Shown: positions 9,132-17,766, counted from the stretch's first letter. The stretch is DNA of 64,000 nucleotides from Oscillospiraceae bacterium HV4-5-C5C (GCA_012034405.1 JAAVLZ010000015.1:1-64000); one strand, 5' to 3'. Notes: generated from the sequence alone by a model not told the origin. Numbers and translations: made by a program.

Positions 9132-10057
9132 AGGTCGACATCTCCTTCCATAACATGCTGCATGATCACGTCGCTTTCCTCCTTTGCCTGATTAAGCGGC
9201 AGCGTGAAGAAATAGAACGAGTGATTCTGCAATTTTGCATCGCGTATCTTTTGAGCTATGTATTCTTCGTGCGCGTTGATGTCGCGAATCATCTTCTTGT
9301 GCATACGATCCCGGAACTGGTCATCGTCATAGCCGTCCGGGATCAGGCCAAGGGAATATCCCAGGAACACTCCGAAGGAGGTTCCGTAGGAAGCGTTCTT
9401 GTGTTCCTCCGGGATGACGTAGCTGGTCAGGACCTTCAGGTCGTCTTCTTCATAGAATCGATCCAGTGCTGTTTTCTCTACAAGAAGCAGTTCCTCGTCC
9501 TCATGATTGGCGATTCGGGAGATCTTCTCGAAAGCCATATCAATGGCGTCCTTGATGTCTCCAGTGACGCTCGAAGCGCCGAATACCATCTGATTGGAGA
9601 GGGTCGTTTTGCCGTCTTTGCACAGAAAATGAATGCCGTCAGCTTCGCTTGCATACTGCGCAGCATCTGTACTGAGTTCGATTTTGCTGAGGAGCTTATG
9701 AGCATTCAGCTTTTCTTCCATGACTGCGTAGACCATGATTTCGCCGAGTGTTTCGCCCGCATCAATGTCTCGCGCCTTGGCGCTTTTTCTCATTGCTCTC
9801 AGGGCCTGCTGTGTCACGAGGTCGAAATTTCCTGCATTCCGGTAGTTCTCCTGTTTTGCGCGAGAGAAAACATATTGCCCGATGTTGAGCATGGTGAATT
9901 TCTCAAGATCGGATGATTTGATGTTTCCGTTTCTGACGTTGAGGCAAAAAAGGCGCAGAGAACCAGGGCGGACCATTCCGCTGATTGTCTCGGAATGCTC
10001 CACCTCTGTAAAGTAATCATCGAATGTCTTGTCCTTTACAGTTTTGGATAACTCCAC
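9128..10057 (-). CDS. hamA: Hachiman-like HamA (DUF1837), nuclease-type partner with altered active-site motif
   Basis: The 309-residue protein matches DUF1837 in its middle part: G-E-T-L-G-E-I-M-V-Y near 101-110, K-L-L-S-K-I near 121-126, and E-A-D-G-I-H-F near 138-144. In active HamA proteins a Gly-Glu-x-Lys type motif follows some 15-20 residues after the D-G-I-H; here that position reads F-G-A-S-S-V (about 159-164), with no Glu or Lys. From memory of the family this suggests a weakened or lost nuclease, though other residues could serve. It starts 21 bases after hsdR and overlaps hamB by four, so it is embedded in the type I operon. Confidence 0.75.
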   Translation of the reverse strand: MELSKTVKDKTFDDYFTEVEHSETISGMVRPGSLRLFCLNVRNGNIKSSDLEKFTMLNIGQYVFSRAKQENYRNAGNFDLVTQQALRAMRKSAKARDIDAGETLGEIMVYAVMEEKLNAHKLLSKIELSTDAAQYASEADGIHFLCKDGKTTLSNQMVFGASSVTGDIKDAIDMAFEKISRIANHEDEELLLVEKTALDRFYEEDDLKVLTSYVIPEEHKNASYGTSFGVFLGYSLGLIPDGYDDDQFRDRMHKKMIRDINAHEEYIAQKIRDAKLQNHSFYFFTLPLNQAKEESDVIMQHVMEGDVDL

Positions 10058-10078
10058 GCTTGATGCCTCCCTTCACAA

Positions 10079-13000
10079 TTATTCGTCTTCGTATTTCTTG
10101 AAGTTCTCTGCCTGCTCCATGACCTTCTCGAAGACTTCCTCGTCCCATTCAGGAGGATAGCCATTTTTGTACAGAAGAACAGTCAAGTCCATATTGAGCT
10201 GGTTCTTGATGTCATCTCGTGTCGACCAGTCGGCAAACTGTGCCTTATCGTCAACAAGCTCCTTGATCTTCTTAGCCAGCACAATGCATTTATCATCCGC
10301 GTACGGAAAACCATGGTCATCGCGAACTTTTACGAGGATGTCATAGAACGCCTTCTCTTCAAAAGTAATACCCATCTTCGAAAAGGAGTCCTGATCCTCT
10401 TTCAGATCTTTCATAATGTTGATGAGCTGATCGGAGAGGTCATTGACGAAATCAGCAACCACCTCACTCGTGAATACGAGCTTGTCGCGGCTGTTATAGG
10501 CATCGACCACCTGTCTCAAGCGCTCGTCAAATTCGATTGCCTTTACCTTGTTTGTCCGGCCATAGGCTGTAATTGCTTTCTTCAAGAGCTTCAGAAGCGC
10601 ATTGAATTTGGTAATAGGCAGCTTGACCTTCTTCAGCTCATCTATGAATTCATCGCTGAACAGATCGACTGATTTATGCTCGTCAACGATATTTTCGATA
10701 CCGGTGCAGGTGATGGCGTCGCGTACCATGCCTTCAACGACGCTGTTCATGACTTCTGCATCCGGTGCATCGCCTTTTGTCTGCTTGTAGATGATGGATC
10801 GGATTGCAAGGTAGAACTGCGCTGTTGCCGTTTCCTCGTCAGTCAGTTCGCCGGAGGGGAAACAGATCTGGTATGCGCTTTTGAGCCTGCGGGAAAGTCC
10901 CATGAAGCGCGTTTGCATATCTTTGCTGGTCTGCACATATTCAGCAGCTGCATTCAGGCAGTTCAACCGCTCAAGCGGCGTCCCGGAATGGAACTTTGTA
11001 GCATCAAATCCTGAAAGCAAATCGTTAATCATCGACAGGTGATTGCGGAAAATCGACAGAGAGATATTCAGCTCATCAATTGGACTTTCCTGCGGTCCGC
11101 CATACTTCTTTACCGCCGCCATCATGTCGTTCTTGATACCGATATAATCGACGACCAGTCCTTTATCCTTGCCATCGAAAACGCGGTTGACTCGGGAGAT
11201 CGTCTGAATCAAAGTGTGCTTCTGCAGCGGCTTGTCGATATACATGACAGCAAGAGACGGAACATCGAATCCTGTAATCCACATGTCAACAACGATTGCG
11301 ATTTTGAAATTCGAGTCGTTGTTCTTGAACTGCTTATCGAGCATCTTCCGGTAATCCTTTGTGCCGCAAAGGTCGAACAGTTCCTTATCGTCGTTCTGGC
11401 CCTGCGTAGCTACAAGGTTAATCTTCGGAAGCGCCACGAGCTTATCAAGCTGTTCGCGCGTCAGCTTGGATTCGTCCTCTGCTTTCCGAGGAACATTCCA
11501 ATCCGTTCTGATTGCCTGTATAGCCTTCAGCACCTTGAAAGCATTCTGCCTGTCTGAGCAAACGATCATGGCTTTTTGCACTACATCGGGCTTTTCGGCG
11601 CACAGCGATTCATAGTGCGAGACAATATCCGCAGCGAGCTTTTTAATTCGTTCCGGGTGTCCGAGGATAGCGGACATCTTACTCATGGCCCGCTTGCTTT
11701 CCTCAACCTGCTCCGGGTTTGAACCTTCTTCGACGCACTTCTCGTAATACTTCTGGATTTCCTTTGCCTGCTCATCGGACAAGATGACGCGCGCGAGACG
11801 AGGCTCATAAGCGATGCGTACAGTGATGCCGTCGTCGCTGGATTCCTTCATCGTATAGCTGTCAACAACATCTCCGAATACTGCAACGGTCTCATCAATC
11901 GGTGTTCCTGTGAATCCGCAATAGGTGGCATTCGGGAAGCTGTCGCGCAGATACTTGGCAAATCCGAATGTCGTGTAAACACCGGTTTCTGTTTTCTTGA
12001 GCTTCGACCCGATGTTCGTCTGTGTCCGGTGGGCTTCATCCGAAATGCAGATGATGTTGTTGCGGTCGGAAAGCAGTCCTGTCTTTTCACAGAACTTCTG
12101 TATGGTCGTAATGTAAACGCCGCCGCTCGGCTTATCTCCAAGAGTCTGCTCCAGGTCATCCCGACTTTCGATGCTCCGGACATCGTCCTGATGCAGGAAT
12201 CGTTTTGCTGTCACGAATAGTTCAGAAGTCTGCGTGTCAAGATCCTCTCGGTCCTCCAGAAGAATAATCGTGGGATTCTGGAACGTATCGCTGTCACGCA
12301 GCATGATAAGGCGCGACAGAAACAGCATCGTATAGGTCTTGCCGCAGCCTGTCGCTCCGAAGTAGGTGCCTCCTTTGCCGTCTCCGTCGGGCCGCATGTG
12401 CAGCTTGATATTGGCGAGCATCTTTTCCGCGGCGAAAAACTGCGGGTAACGGCAGACAATCACTTCCTCCTTTGAACTGTCATCCGGGTAGAAAATAAAG
12501 TCGCGGAGGATTTTCAAAACCCGATCTTTCGCAAAGGCTCCCTCGATCATGGTGAGCAGGGAACTGATACCATTCGAGACCTTGTCTTTGTCGTTCGCCT
12601 TGTTCCACGAATAATAGAACTTGTATGGCGTGAAGATGCTGCCGAGTTTGGTGTTCGCGCCGTCACTGATAACGGACATAAAGCAATATTTCAGGAGATT
12701 CGGAATGTCGCGCTTATAGCGGATTGTAATCTGCTCCCACGCATCGTGAATCGTCTTGTCTTCCTCAATCGCGGTTTTGAACTCGCAGATTCCAATCGGA
12801 ATGCCATTGATGAAGATCAGCAGATCCGGGCGGCGCAGCCGGTCGCCCTGAACAGAGTACTGGTTCACCACGCGGAAAACATTATTCTCCGGGTGATCGA
12901 AATCAATATAGTCGATATGCAACGCGACATCATTGATGTTATCCCTGACAAGATCGAATCCCTCCACGACAAGCCAGAAGGCTTGCCGGTTTGAATAGTA

Positions 13001-13246
13001 AAGCGGCGTGGACGGAATCAGAGTCAGCATAGTGATGATTTTCTTCATCTCCACATCGCTGAGATTGCTGTCCGCGTACTTCCGGTTCAAGAATGTGCGC
13101 AGGTCGTCTTCCAGAAGGATGTCTTCAAAACGGCGGTGGATATCTTCGCCGTATGTATATTCGTATCCCTGCAGCTGGAAAAGCTCTATGATGGCATGTT
13201 CCAGTTCATCTTCTGTAAATTTGCCTCTTTCGAAGATATAATCCAC
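10079..13246 (-). CDS. hsdR: Type I restriction enzyme, R (motor and nuclease) subunit
   Basis: HsdR translocates and cuts unmethylated foreign DNA within the HsdR-M-S complex. The chain is 1055 residues from the GTG at 13246, which sits seven bases after AGGAGG; an upstream in-frame start at 13282 would lie inside the ribosome-binding region. Visible: an N-terminal PD-ExK-like nuclease motif (R-P-D-L-L-I-F then G-I-C-E-F-K), Walker A F-G-A-T-G-C-G-K-T, DEAH (S-D-E-A-H-R-T), T-G-T-P motif III, and late helicase motifs (F-D-V-P-S-L, T-I-S-R-V-N-R). The acidic C-terminal region likely contacts HsdM. The gene lies 16 bases after hsdS and 21 before hamA. Confidence 0.95.
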   Translation of the reverse strand: MDYIFERGKFTEDELEHAIIELFQLQGYEYTYGEDIHRRFEDILLEDDLRTFLNRKYADSNLSDVEMKKIITMLTLIPSTPLYYSNRQAFWLVVEGFDLVRDNINDVALHIDYIDFDHPENNVFRVVNQYSVQGDRLRRPDLLIFINGIPIGICEFKTAIEEDKTIHDAWEQITIRYKRDIPNLLKYCFMSVISDGANTKLGSIFTPYKFYYSWNKANDKDKVSNGISSLLTMIEGAFAKDRVLKILRDFIFYPDDSSKEEVIVCRYPQFFAAEKMLANIKLHMRPDGDGKGGTYFGATGCGKTYTMLFLSRLIMLRDSDTFQNPTIILLEDREDLDTQTSELFVTAKRFLHQDDVRSIESRDDLEQTLGDKPSGGVYITTIQKFCEKTGLLSDRNNIICISDEAHRTQTNIGSKLKKTETGVYTTFGFAKYLRDSFPNATYCGFTGTPIDETVAVFGDVVDSYTMKESSDDGITVRIAYEPRLARVILSDEQAKEIQKYYEKCVEEGSNPEQVEESKRAMSKMSAILGHPERIKKLAADIVSHYESLCAEKPDVVQKAMIVCSDRQNAFKVLKAIQAIRTDWNVPRKAEDESKLTREQLDKLVALPKINLVATQGQNDDKELFDLCGTKDYRKMLDKQFKNNDSNFKIAIVVDMWITGFDVPSLAVMYIDKPLQKHTLIQTISRVNRVFDGKDKGLVVDYIGIKNDMMAAVKKYGGPQESPIDELNISLSIFRNHLSMINDLLSGFDATKFHSGTPLERLNCLNAAAEYVQTSKDMQTRFMGLSRRLKSAYQICFPSGELTDEETATAQFYLAIRSIIYKQTKGDAPDAEVMNSVVEGMVRDAITCTGIENIVDEHKSVDLFSDEFIDELKKVKLPITKFNALLKLLKKAITAYGRTNKVKAIEFDERLRQVVDAYNSRDKLVFTSEVVADFVNDLSDQLINIMKDLKEDQDSFSKMGITFEEKAFYDILVKVRDDHGFPYADDKCIVLAKKIKELVDDKAQFADWSTRDDIKNQLNMDLTVLLYKNGYPPEWDEEVFEKVMEQAENFKKYEDE

Positions 13247-13262
13247 GTCGGCACCTCCTTTC

Positions 13263-14384
13263 TCAGACTCCCGCTTCCTCAAGGGAGCCTTTTATTAATA
13301 TCGGGCACATATTCTTGATGCGCTCTTTAAGACGATCGCTAATTGATCTTCGGTCCAAATAGGCTTGATAAATATCAACAATCGCTCTCTGTTCATCGAT
13401 TGGCGGAACAGGTATTTCTGTCTCATAGAAACGATCCAAGTCAAGATTTGAGCGAACACTTGAATCACTCATAAACCAACCTCGACGGTCGCTTTCCGCG
13501 CGAGAGAACCACATCATGATAAATTCTGGTAAAACCCGATCTTTCTTAACCTCAAATACTGTATAAGCAGGTGAAACAATTATAGGTTTATCAGAAGTTT
13601 GAAGAGCAATACGGATACATTTATCTCTACCCGTCTGCATGCCGCTATATGCGATCTGATTCTTTTGAACTACTTTATAACGATTGAGATTAATGTTCGT
13701 AGTGTTTGCGACAGTCGGCATGAACTGCTTTGTAATGTTTATGCCCTCAACATCTTCTATAGTTCCATCGTCGTTTCTATTATCTATTTCTTTAAGGAGT
13801 TCACCGACAGCAATTCTGTGTGCTTTGTGTTTCTCCTTGTCCAAAATAGAATCAAATGCAATCTTCAAATCCTCCAGCCCACGTTCATAGCTTTGCTGAT
13901 TGGCCAGCATGGCATTGTAGACATCCACGTACTTCTTCTGGATGGATATAGGAGGGATGTCAATCTCAAGATCACAGAAATCGTCCCATGACATGCCATC
14001 CCTTACGGAAGAATCTGTATGAAACCAAAAATAGCGATCTCGTTCTTCAGATTTCAGCATCATAAAGAAGTATTCTCGGAGTAGCGGTGTCCCCTCTTTT
14101 AACCTAAAGATGGTATAAGCCGGGCTTACAACTTTTGTCTTTCCAGAATGGTTAAGCGCTATAGGCAGTACCTTATCTCTACCAACATGCATTAAATTGC
14201 AGGCAAAATAATCAGGTGGGACATTCTTATAATTGCTTGTATCAGCGCCAGCTTGTTTTGAGGGTTCAAAGAACTCTTTGTCTGCATTTACGCCAGAAAT
14301 ATCGTATACCGTCAGATTCGGATTCCCACAGCGCTCATTGTAGAGCTCGGTAAATTCGCCGAGCTTGTGTTTAGTCAATGCCAT
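13263..14384 (-). CDS. hsdS: Type I restriction-modification specificity subunit
   Basis: HsdS recognises the bipartite DNA target for both methylation and restriction. The 373-residue protein has two target-recognition halves. Each contains a similar strand pattern: V-L-P-I-A-L-N then V-S-P-A-Y-T-I-F-R-L in the first, C-I-R-I-A-L-Q then V-S-P-A-Y-T-V-F-E-V in the second. Each half ends in P-P-I-(S/D)-x-Q-(K/R) before a conserved coiled-coil. That internal duplication is characteristic of HsdS. The start overlaps the end of hsdM by 14 bases. Base composition is lower in GC than hsdM and hsdR, as is usual for the fast-evolving specificity gene. Confidence 0.95.
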   Translation of the reverse strand: MALTKHKLGEFTELYNERCGNPNLTVYDISGVNADKEFFEPSKQAGADTSNYKNVPPDYFACNLMHVGRDKVLPIALNHSGKTKVVSPAYTIFRLKEGTPLLREYFFMMLKSEERDRYFWFHTDSSVRDGMSWDDFCDLEIDIPPISIQKKYVDVYNAMLANQQSYERGLEDLKIAFDSILDKEKHKAHRIAVGELLKEIDNRNDDGTIEDVEGINITKQFMPTVANTTNINLNRYKVVQKNQIAYSGMQTGRDKCIRIALQTSDKPIIVSPAYTVFEVKKDRVLPEFIMMWFSRAESDRRGWFMSDSSVRSNLDLDRFYETEIPVPPIDEQRAIVDIYQAYLDRRSISDRLKERIKNMCPILIKGSLEEAGV

Positions 14385-16008
14385 AGCCGATCCCCCTGAA
14401 TGCTTCTTCGAGCATAGCCTGCGACTTCTTCTCTGTCTTCAAAACGTCCTTCATTTCACTCTGAATGCGGGACATTTCTTTTTCGTAATCAATGTCCAGA
14501 TCATGGTCGATGAACTCGATGTATTTACTGGGTGCGAGTGAATAGTCCTTCGCTCGGATCTCATCCAGCGTCGCTGATTGGCAGAATTCCGGTACGTCTT
14601 TATACAGGGAAGTATCAGTCGACTGCCAGTTGTTGTAGACCTGCTTCACCTTGGCAATCTGCTCGTCGGTGAGCACGGTTTTCTTTTTCTTCTTGCCCTT
14701 GTCGATGACGATCTCTTCGATGTTCTGATTCCATGTGCGCAGATCCATGAAAAGCACCTGATTGGTCCGGTCGCGCAGCTGCCTTCCGTTCACGGTTCCG
14801 GCGTGCTTATTCATGTTGACGATCCAAAGCGTCACGGAAATGTCCGTCGTGTAGAACATATCCCGAGGCAGCACAATGATTGCCTCCACACGGTCTTTCT
14901 CAAGAATCTGGCTGCGGATGGTTTTCTCATCGCCGTCTGCATTCAGTGCGCCATTGGCGAGAAGGAATCCGGCGATGCCGTGGGTAACGTCGAGCTTTGA
15001 AATAATGTGCTCCACCCACGCATAGTTGGCGTTTGCGACCGGCGGCATTACTCCGCCATAGCCCTTGAATCGCGGATCGTCCGTCAACTGGTCTTCCGTC
15101 CGCCAGCCCTTGAGGTTGAATGGCGGATTGGCCATGACATAATCGACCTTTTTATCCTTATGAAGGTCGTCCGTAAATGTGGAGGCGTTCTTTTCTCCGA
15201 GGTTATGTGCAATGCCGCGAATGGCAAGATTCATCTTGCACAGCCGCCAGGTATCCGGATTGCTTTCCTGTCCGATAATGGAGATCTTCTGCCTGTTTCC
15301 TTTGTGGCGGTCGACAAATTTCATGGACTGTACAAACATTCCACCACTTCCACAGCAGGGATCGTAAACTGTCCCGGAATACGGCTCAATCATCTCTGCG
15401 ATGAGTTTTACGACGCATGCAGGCGTGTAGAATTCACCGTCTTCCTTAGTGCCGGAGGCCGCATAGACCTGCAGGAAATATTCGTATACGCGTCCGATCA
15501 GGTCTTCTTCCTGAAACCGCTTCTCGTCAATCTTGTTGACGTTGTCAATCAGATCCTTCAGCTTTGCCGTCGTTGCCCCGAGCGTGGCGAAGAAGGTATA
15601 GACTGGATTCCCATCCTTATCCCTTGATGACAAAGCACCCTTCAACGATGGGTTTGTTCTCTCAATATCCGCCATTGCCGTATCAAGAATAACTGCGATA
15701 TCGTTATCGCCCGCATGCGCCACGATATAGGACCAGCGGGAAGTTTCATTCAGGTAGAACACGTTCACAGAGTTATAGGACGAAACCTTGTCCTTCATAA
15801 TGTTGAACAGGCCTTCATCTGCTCCGTACTGTTCTTTAAGTTCCTGATACCGCTTCTCGAATTTGTCTCCCGCAAATTTCAGGAAAACAAGCGAGATCAC
15901 CGCATCTCTGTTTTTTTCTGTACTTCCTATTCCACGAAGTGCAACGCGGCAGTTCCATAGAACTGTTTCCAGCGACACTTCCTTATCTTTTTTAGCTGCT
16001 CTTGCCAT
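14371..16008 (-). CDS. hsdM: Type I restriction-modification DNA methyltransferase subunit
   Basis: HsdM is the N6-adenine methyltransferase that protects host DNA. The S-adenosylmethionine site V-Y-D-P-C-C-G-S-G-G-M and the catalytic N-P-P-F (in Y-V-M-A-N-P-P-F-N) are both present, after an HsdM N-terminal helical domain. The ATG at 16008 (M-A-R-A-A-K-K-D-K) follows GGAG/AAAGG and comes four bases after the HTH gene stop; the longer frame to 16077 overlaps that gene and is unlikely. Length 545 residues is normal. It is the first restriction-modification gene of the operon. Confidence 0.95.
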   Translation of the reverse strand: MARAAKKDKEVSLETVLWNCRVALRGIGSTEKNRDAVISLVFLKFAGDKFEKRYQELKEQYGADEGLFNIMKDKVSSYNSVNVFYLNETSRWSYIVAHAGDNDIAVILDTAMADIERTNPSLKGALSSRDKDGNPVYTFFATLGATTAKLKDLIDNVNKIDEKRFQEEDLIGRVYEYFLQVYAASGTKEDGEFYTPACVVKLIAEMIEPYSGTVYDPCCGSGGMFVQSMKFVDRHKGNRQKISIIGQESNPDTWRLCKMNLAIRGIAHNLGEKNASTFTDDLHKDKKVDYVMANPPFNLKGWRTEDQLTDDPRFKGYGGVMPPVANANYAWVEHIISKLDVTHGIAGFLLANGALNADGDEKTIRSQILEKDRVEAIIVLPRDMFYTTDISVTLWIVNMNKHAGTVNGRQLRDRTNQVLFMDLRTWNQNIEEIVIDKGKKKKKTVLTDEQIAKVKQVYNNWQSTDTSLYKDVPEFCQSATLDEIRAKDYSLAPSKYIEFIDHDLDIDYEKEMSRIQSEMKDVLKTEKKSQAMLEEAFRGIGYGID

Positions 16009-16012
16009 ACCT

Positions 16013-16228
16013 TTAATTCTCCTTGTTTTCCTTCTCATTGCTTTCTTCGGCAGCGCCGCCGGAGCGAATCCAGTCATCGACTTCGCTCAGTTTGAATTTC
16101 CAGAGTCGTCCGACTTTGTATGCAGGCATGTTGCGCTTGTTGATCCATTGCATGATGCTTTCGCGGCCTACCCCGAGGTATTCCTGCACTTCCTTCATCG
16201 TTGACCATTTTTCTATATTCTTATCCAC
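16013..16228 (-). CDS. AlpA/excisionase-like helix-turn-helix DNA-binding protein
   Basis: The 71-residue protein is a MerR-type HTH of the excisionase family: M-K-E-V-Q-E-Y-L-G-V-G-R-E-S-I-M-Q-W-I and later K-V-G-R-L-W-K-F-K-L-S-E-V-D-D-W-I. A charged Glu/Asn/Lys tail ends the protein. Such proteins often precede type I restriction loci or mobile-element genes. Its start overlaps the end of the FW-domain gene by eight bases and its stop lies four bases before hsdM, so all three are probably co-translated. A role as operon regulator or local excision factor is inference. Confidence 0.8.
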   Translation of the reverse strand: MDKNIEKWSTMKEVQEYLGVGRESIMQWINKRNMPAYKVGRLWKFKLSEVDDWIRSGGAAEESNEKENKEN

Positions 16229-17078
16229 GTGTGTCTCCTTCGTCCGACGTATGGAACGTCACCTGAATCCTTATATTGAAATCCCACCGCTTGTTTGGAA
16301 AGCAGTTCTCGCCATCCGCATCCTGCATTTCCCACTTGCATTCGAAGTTTCCCTCGAAGCCACGGGCATCTATGTCCGTGGCTATTTTTGTAAACTCGCC
16401 CGGCCCAGTATCCGGTACCGGGATAACGGTCTGGACGGGCCGAGGATGTATTTCTGCCTGATTCACCAAAACCAGCTTCCGGCCATGCCATTCACGTGTT
16501 CCACGGTTCTGCAGTTTCCATTCGTGGTGAATGATCTCGTAGCAGTCTGCTTCATGGCGTCTGCCGCCGAATTCAACCAGAACGTCATCGCCCGCATATC
16601 GAGGGCCGCTGATGTCATCTGCGGATATCGGCTGCCCTGCAAGAAGCGTCTGATACATCTCCCAGACTGCGTCGTCAACGTCGTCACCAGGAGTTGTCAC
16701 GAACAGGCTGAACTGCGCGGCGAGAGCATGAGCGAACTTGGCTTTGTCCTGTTCCGCTACAGAAGGAATTCCGAACTCCGCCATGCAGGCTGTGAGCTTG
16801 TTGGCGGGCAGGTTCTTGTCAATGAATGCAGCAAGGCCATCCAGGTTAATCGGATTTGGGAATGACTCCTTTATTTCCAGTATGAGCGGTCTGTCCTTGG
16901 CATAATGCCTCTCGCCTTCAAGAGCTTCATTTGTTCTGTCCTTATACGCAAGCGGCATCACAAAATAATGGCTTCCAGCAGCATTGAAGAACTCGATGAT
17001 ATAGGTTCCTTGATTCCGCTGATTATCTAAAAAGCCATACAGCTTATTGAGAAATTCGTTGCTCTTAATACTGCTCAC
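16221..17078 (-). CDS. Protein with C-terminal bacterial four-tryptophan (NBR1/FW-like) domain
   Basis: The N-terminal 170 residues are not recognised; they include I-I-E-F-F-N and a small helical segment around W139. Residues about 180-275 look like the immunoglobulin-like FW domain best known from eukaryotic NBR1. Four Trp residues (about W187, W197, W249, W265) are spaced as N-x-G-T-x-x-W near the front, then V-P-D-T-G-P-G-E, then K-W-E-M-Q-D-A-D-G. The domain usually binds partner proteins. Start is uncertain: the GTG at 17078 lies inside GGGGAGGTGAG, while an ATT at 17069 has ideal eight-base spacing from GGAGG. It opens the defence operon and overlaps the HTH gene. Role unknown; sensor, adaptor or regulator are all possible. 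Confidence 0.65.
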   Translation of the reverse strand: MSSIKSNEFLNKLYGFLDNQRNQGTYIIEFFNAAGSHYFVMPLAYKDRTNEALEGERHYAKDRPLILEIKESFPNPINLDGLAAFIDKNLPANKLTACMAEFGIPSVAEQDKAKFAHALAAQFSLFVTTPGDDVDDAVWEMYQTLLAGQPISADDISGPRYAGDDVLVEFGGRRHEADCYEIIHHEWKLQNRGTREWHGRKLVLVNQAEIHPRPVQTVIPVPDTGPGEFTKIATDIDARGFEGNFECKWEMQDADGENCFPNKRWDFNIRIQVTFHTSDEGDTRG

Positions 17079-17084
17079 CTCCCC

Positions 17085-17146
17085 AGGACCTGATTCAGGA
17101 CCTGCAAGACCTGATTTGCTGCGTGTCTCCCGTTTTTCAGGACCTA
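17085..17146. promoter_or_regulatory. AGGACCTG direct repeats upstream of the defence operon
   Basis: AGGACCTG occurs at 17085-17092 and 17097-17104, AAGACCTG at 17106-17113, and AGGACCTA at 17139-17146, all in one orientation. They lie immediately before the FW gene (leftward) and before the first prophage gene (rightward). They look like operator or iteron sites for a regulator such as the HTH protein, but no palindrome or clear promoter could be assigned. Confidence 0.4.
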
Positions 17147-17318
17147 ACTGTCATTCGACAATAAGGTCAGTTGATCGGAAGGGCCCTGAAGACAACAAAA
17201 GACAGACTTCTGGAATTAATTATACGAGTTCTTTATGAACAAATCAACAGTATCAGATTTCAGAAGTGTTAAACAGACAAAAATCGACAAATACAGGCAA
17301 ACAAATGGAGGTGAGACA

Positions 17319-17510
17319 GTGACTCACAGCGATAGAGAAATGTGGCGCATCAATATCGAGAACGATGCCGACCAGGCCTGCTCCATCTACGGAGCGGCAG
17401 CTGTCGATGGCGTGTTCCAGCGCTACGACGCGACCTGCTTCGACGATCTCAGCCCTTCCTACTACGAGGAAGTGTTCGGGGATCTGGAGCTGATGATTAA
17501 CGACAACTGA
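17319..17510 (+). CDS. Small acidic phage protein, unknown
   Basis: The GTG at 17319 has a strong GGAGGTGAG site just upstream, so I prefer it to the ATG at 17235, which would place the ribosome-binding site inside the gene. The 63-residue product (T-H-S-D-R-E-M-W-R-I at the front, D-L-E-L-M-I-N-D-N at the end) is acidic, soluble and has one Y-D-A-T-C-F-D segment. It is the first plus-strand gene of the prophage early region. I do not recognise the family. Confidence 0.55.
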   Translation: MTHSDREMWRINIENDADQACSIYGAAAVDGVFQRYDATCFDDLSPSYYEEVFGDLELMINDN

Positions 17511-17524
17511 GAATCTCCTATGAA

Positions 17525-17570
17525 ACATATCGGAGAAGGGCTCCAAAACAGCCCGCAAAGCTCCATATGT
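17525..17570 (+). ncRNA. Long nested stem-loop, possible structured leader RNA
   Basis: ACATAT (17525-17530) pairs with ATATGT (17565-17570), GGAG (17532-17535) with CTCC (17561-17564), and GGGCT (17538-17542) with AGCCC (17550-17554) around CCAAAAC. A one-base bulge and an internal loop separate the helices. The stem lies in a 292-base gap without a convincing gene, between the first early gene and the sigma-like gene. It lacks a T-run, so it is not a simple terminator. Confidence 0.4.
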
Positions 17571-17695
17571 TGAGAGGTTCGGATTTGCCCTGAGCAAGGC
17601 GTTAAAAGGCTCACTGCTATAACCGTTCACCCCGGTGCACAGAGGTGGCTCGAGCGGCCATAGCGGTCACAAGTGAATAAGAAAAACCAGTCTAC

Positions 17696-17758
17696 GAGCG
17701 TGGCTGGCCGAACGAAACGAATTGAATTCCCGTTCCGTCTGGCCTGTCACGCTCCTTT
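17696..17758 (+). terminator. Large hairpin with T-run before the sigma-like gene
   Basis: GAGCGTG pairs with CACGCTC (ending about 17752) and is followed by CTTTTT. An inner GGCC/GGCC pairing can extend it. The position, about 45 bases before the start of the next gene, suggests a terminator or attenuator between the first early gene and the regulator. Confidence 0.5.
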
Positions 17759-17766
17759 TTGTGCGG

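Noticed and set aside
17070..17240. Prophage left end at the defence/early-gene boundary
   Set aside because: No copy of the GACATCAATAC core or any other match to the right end was found here. The nearest copy on the left is at 3027, so I place the element end there, while noting this is an inference.
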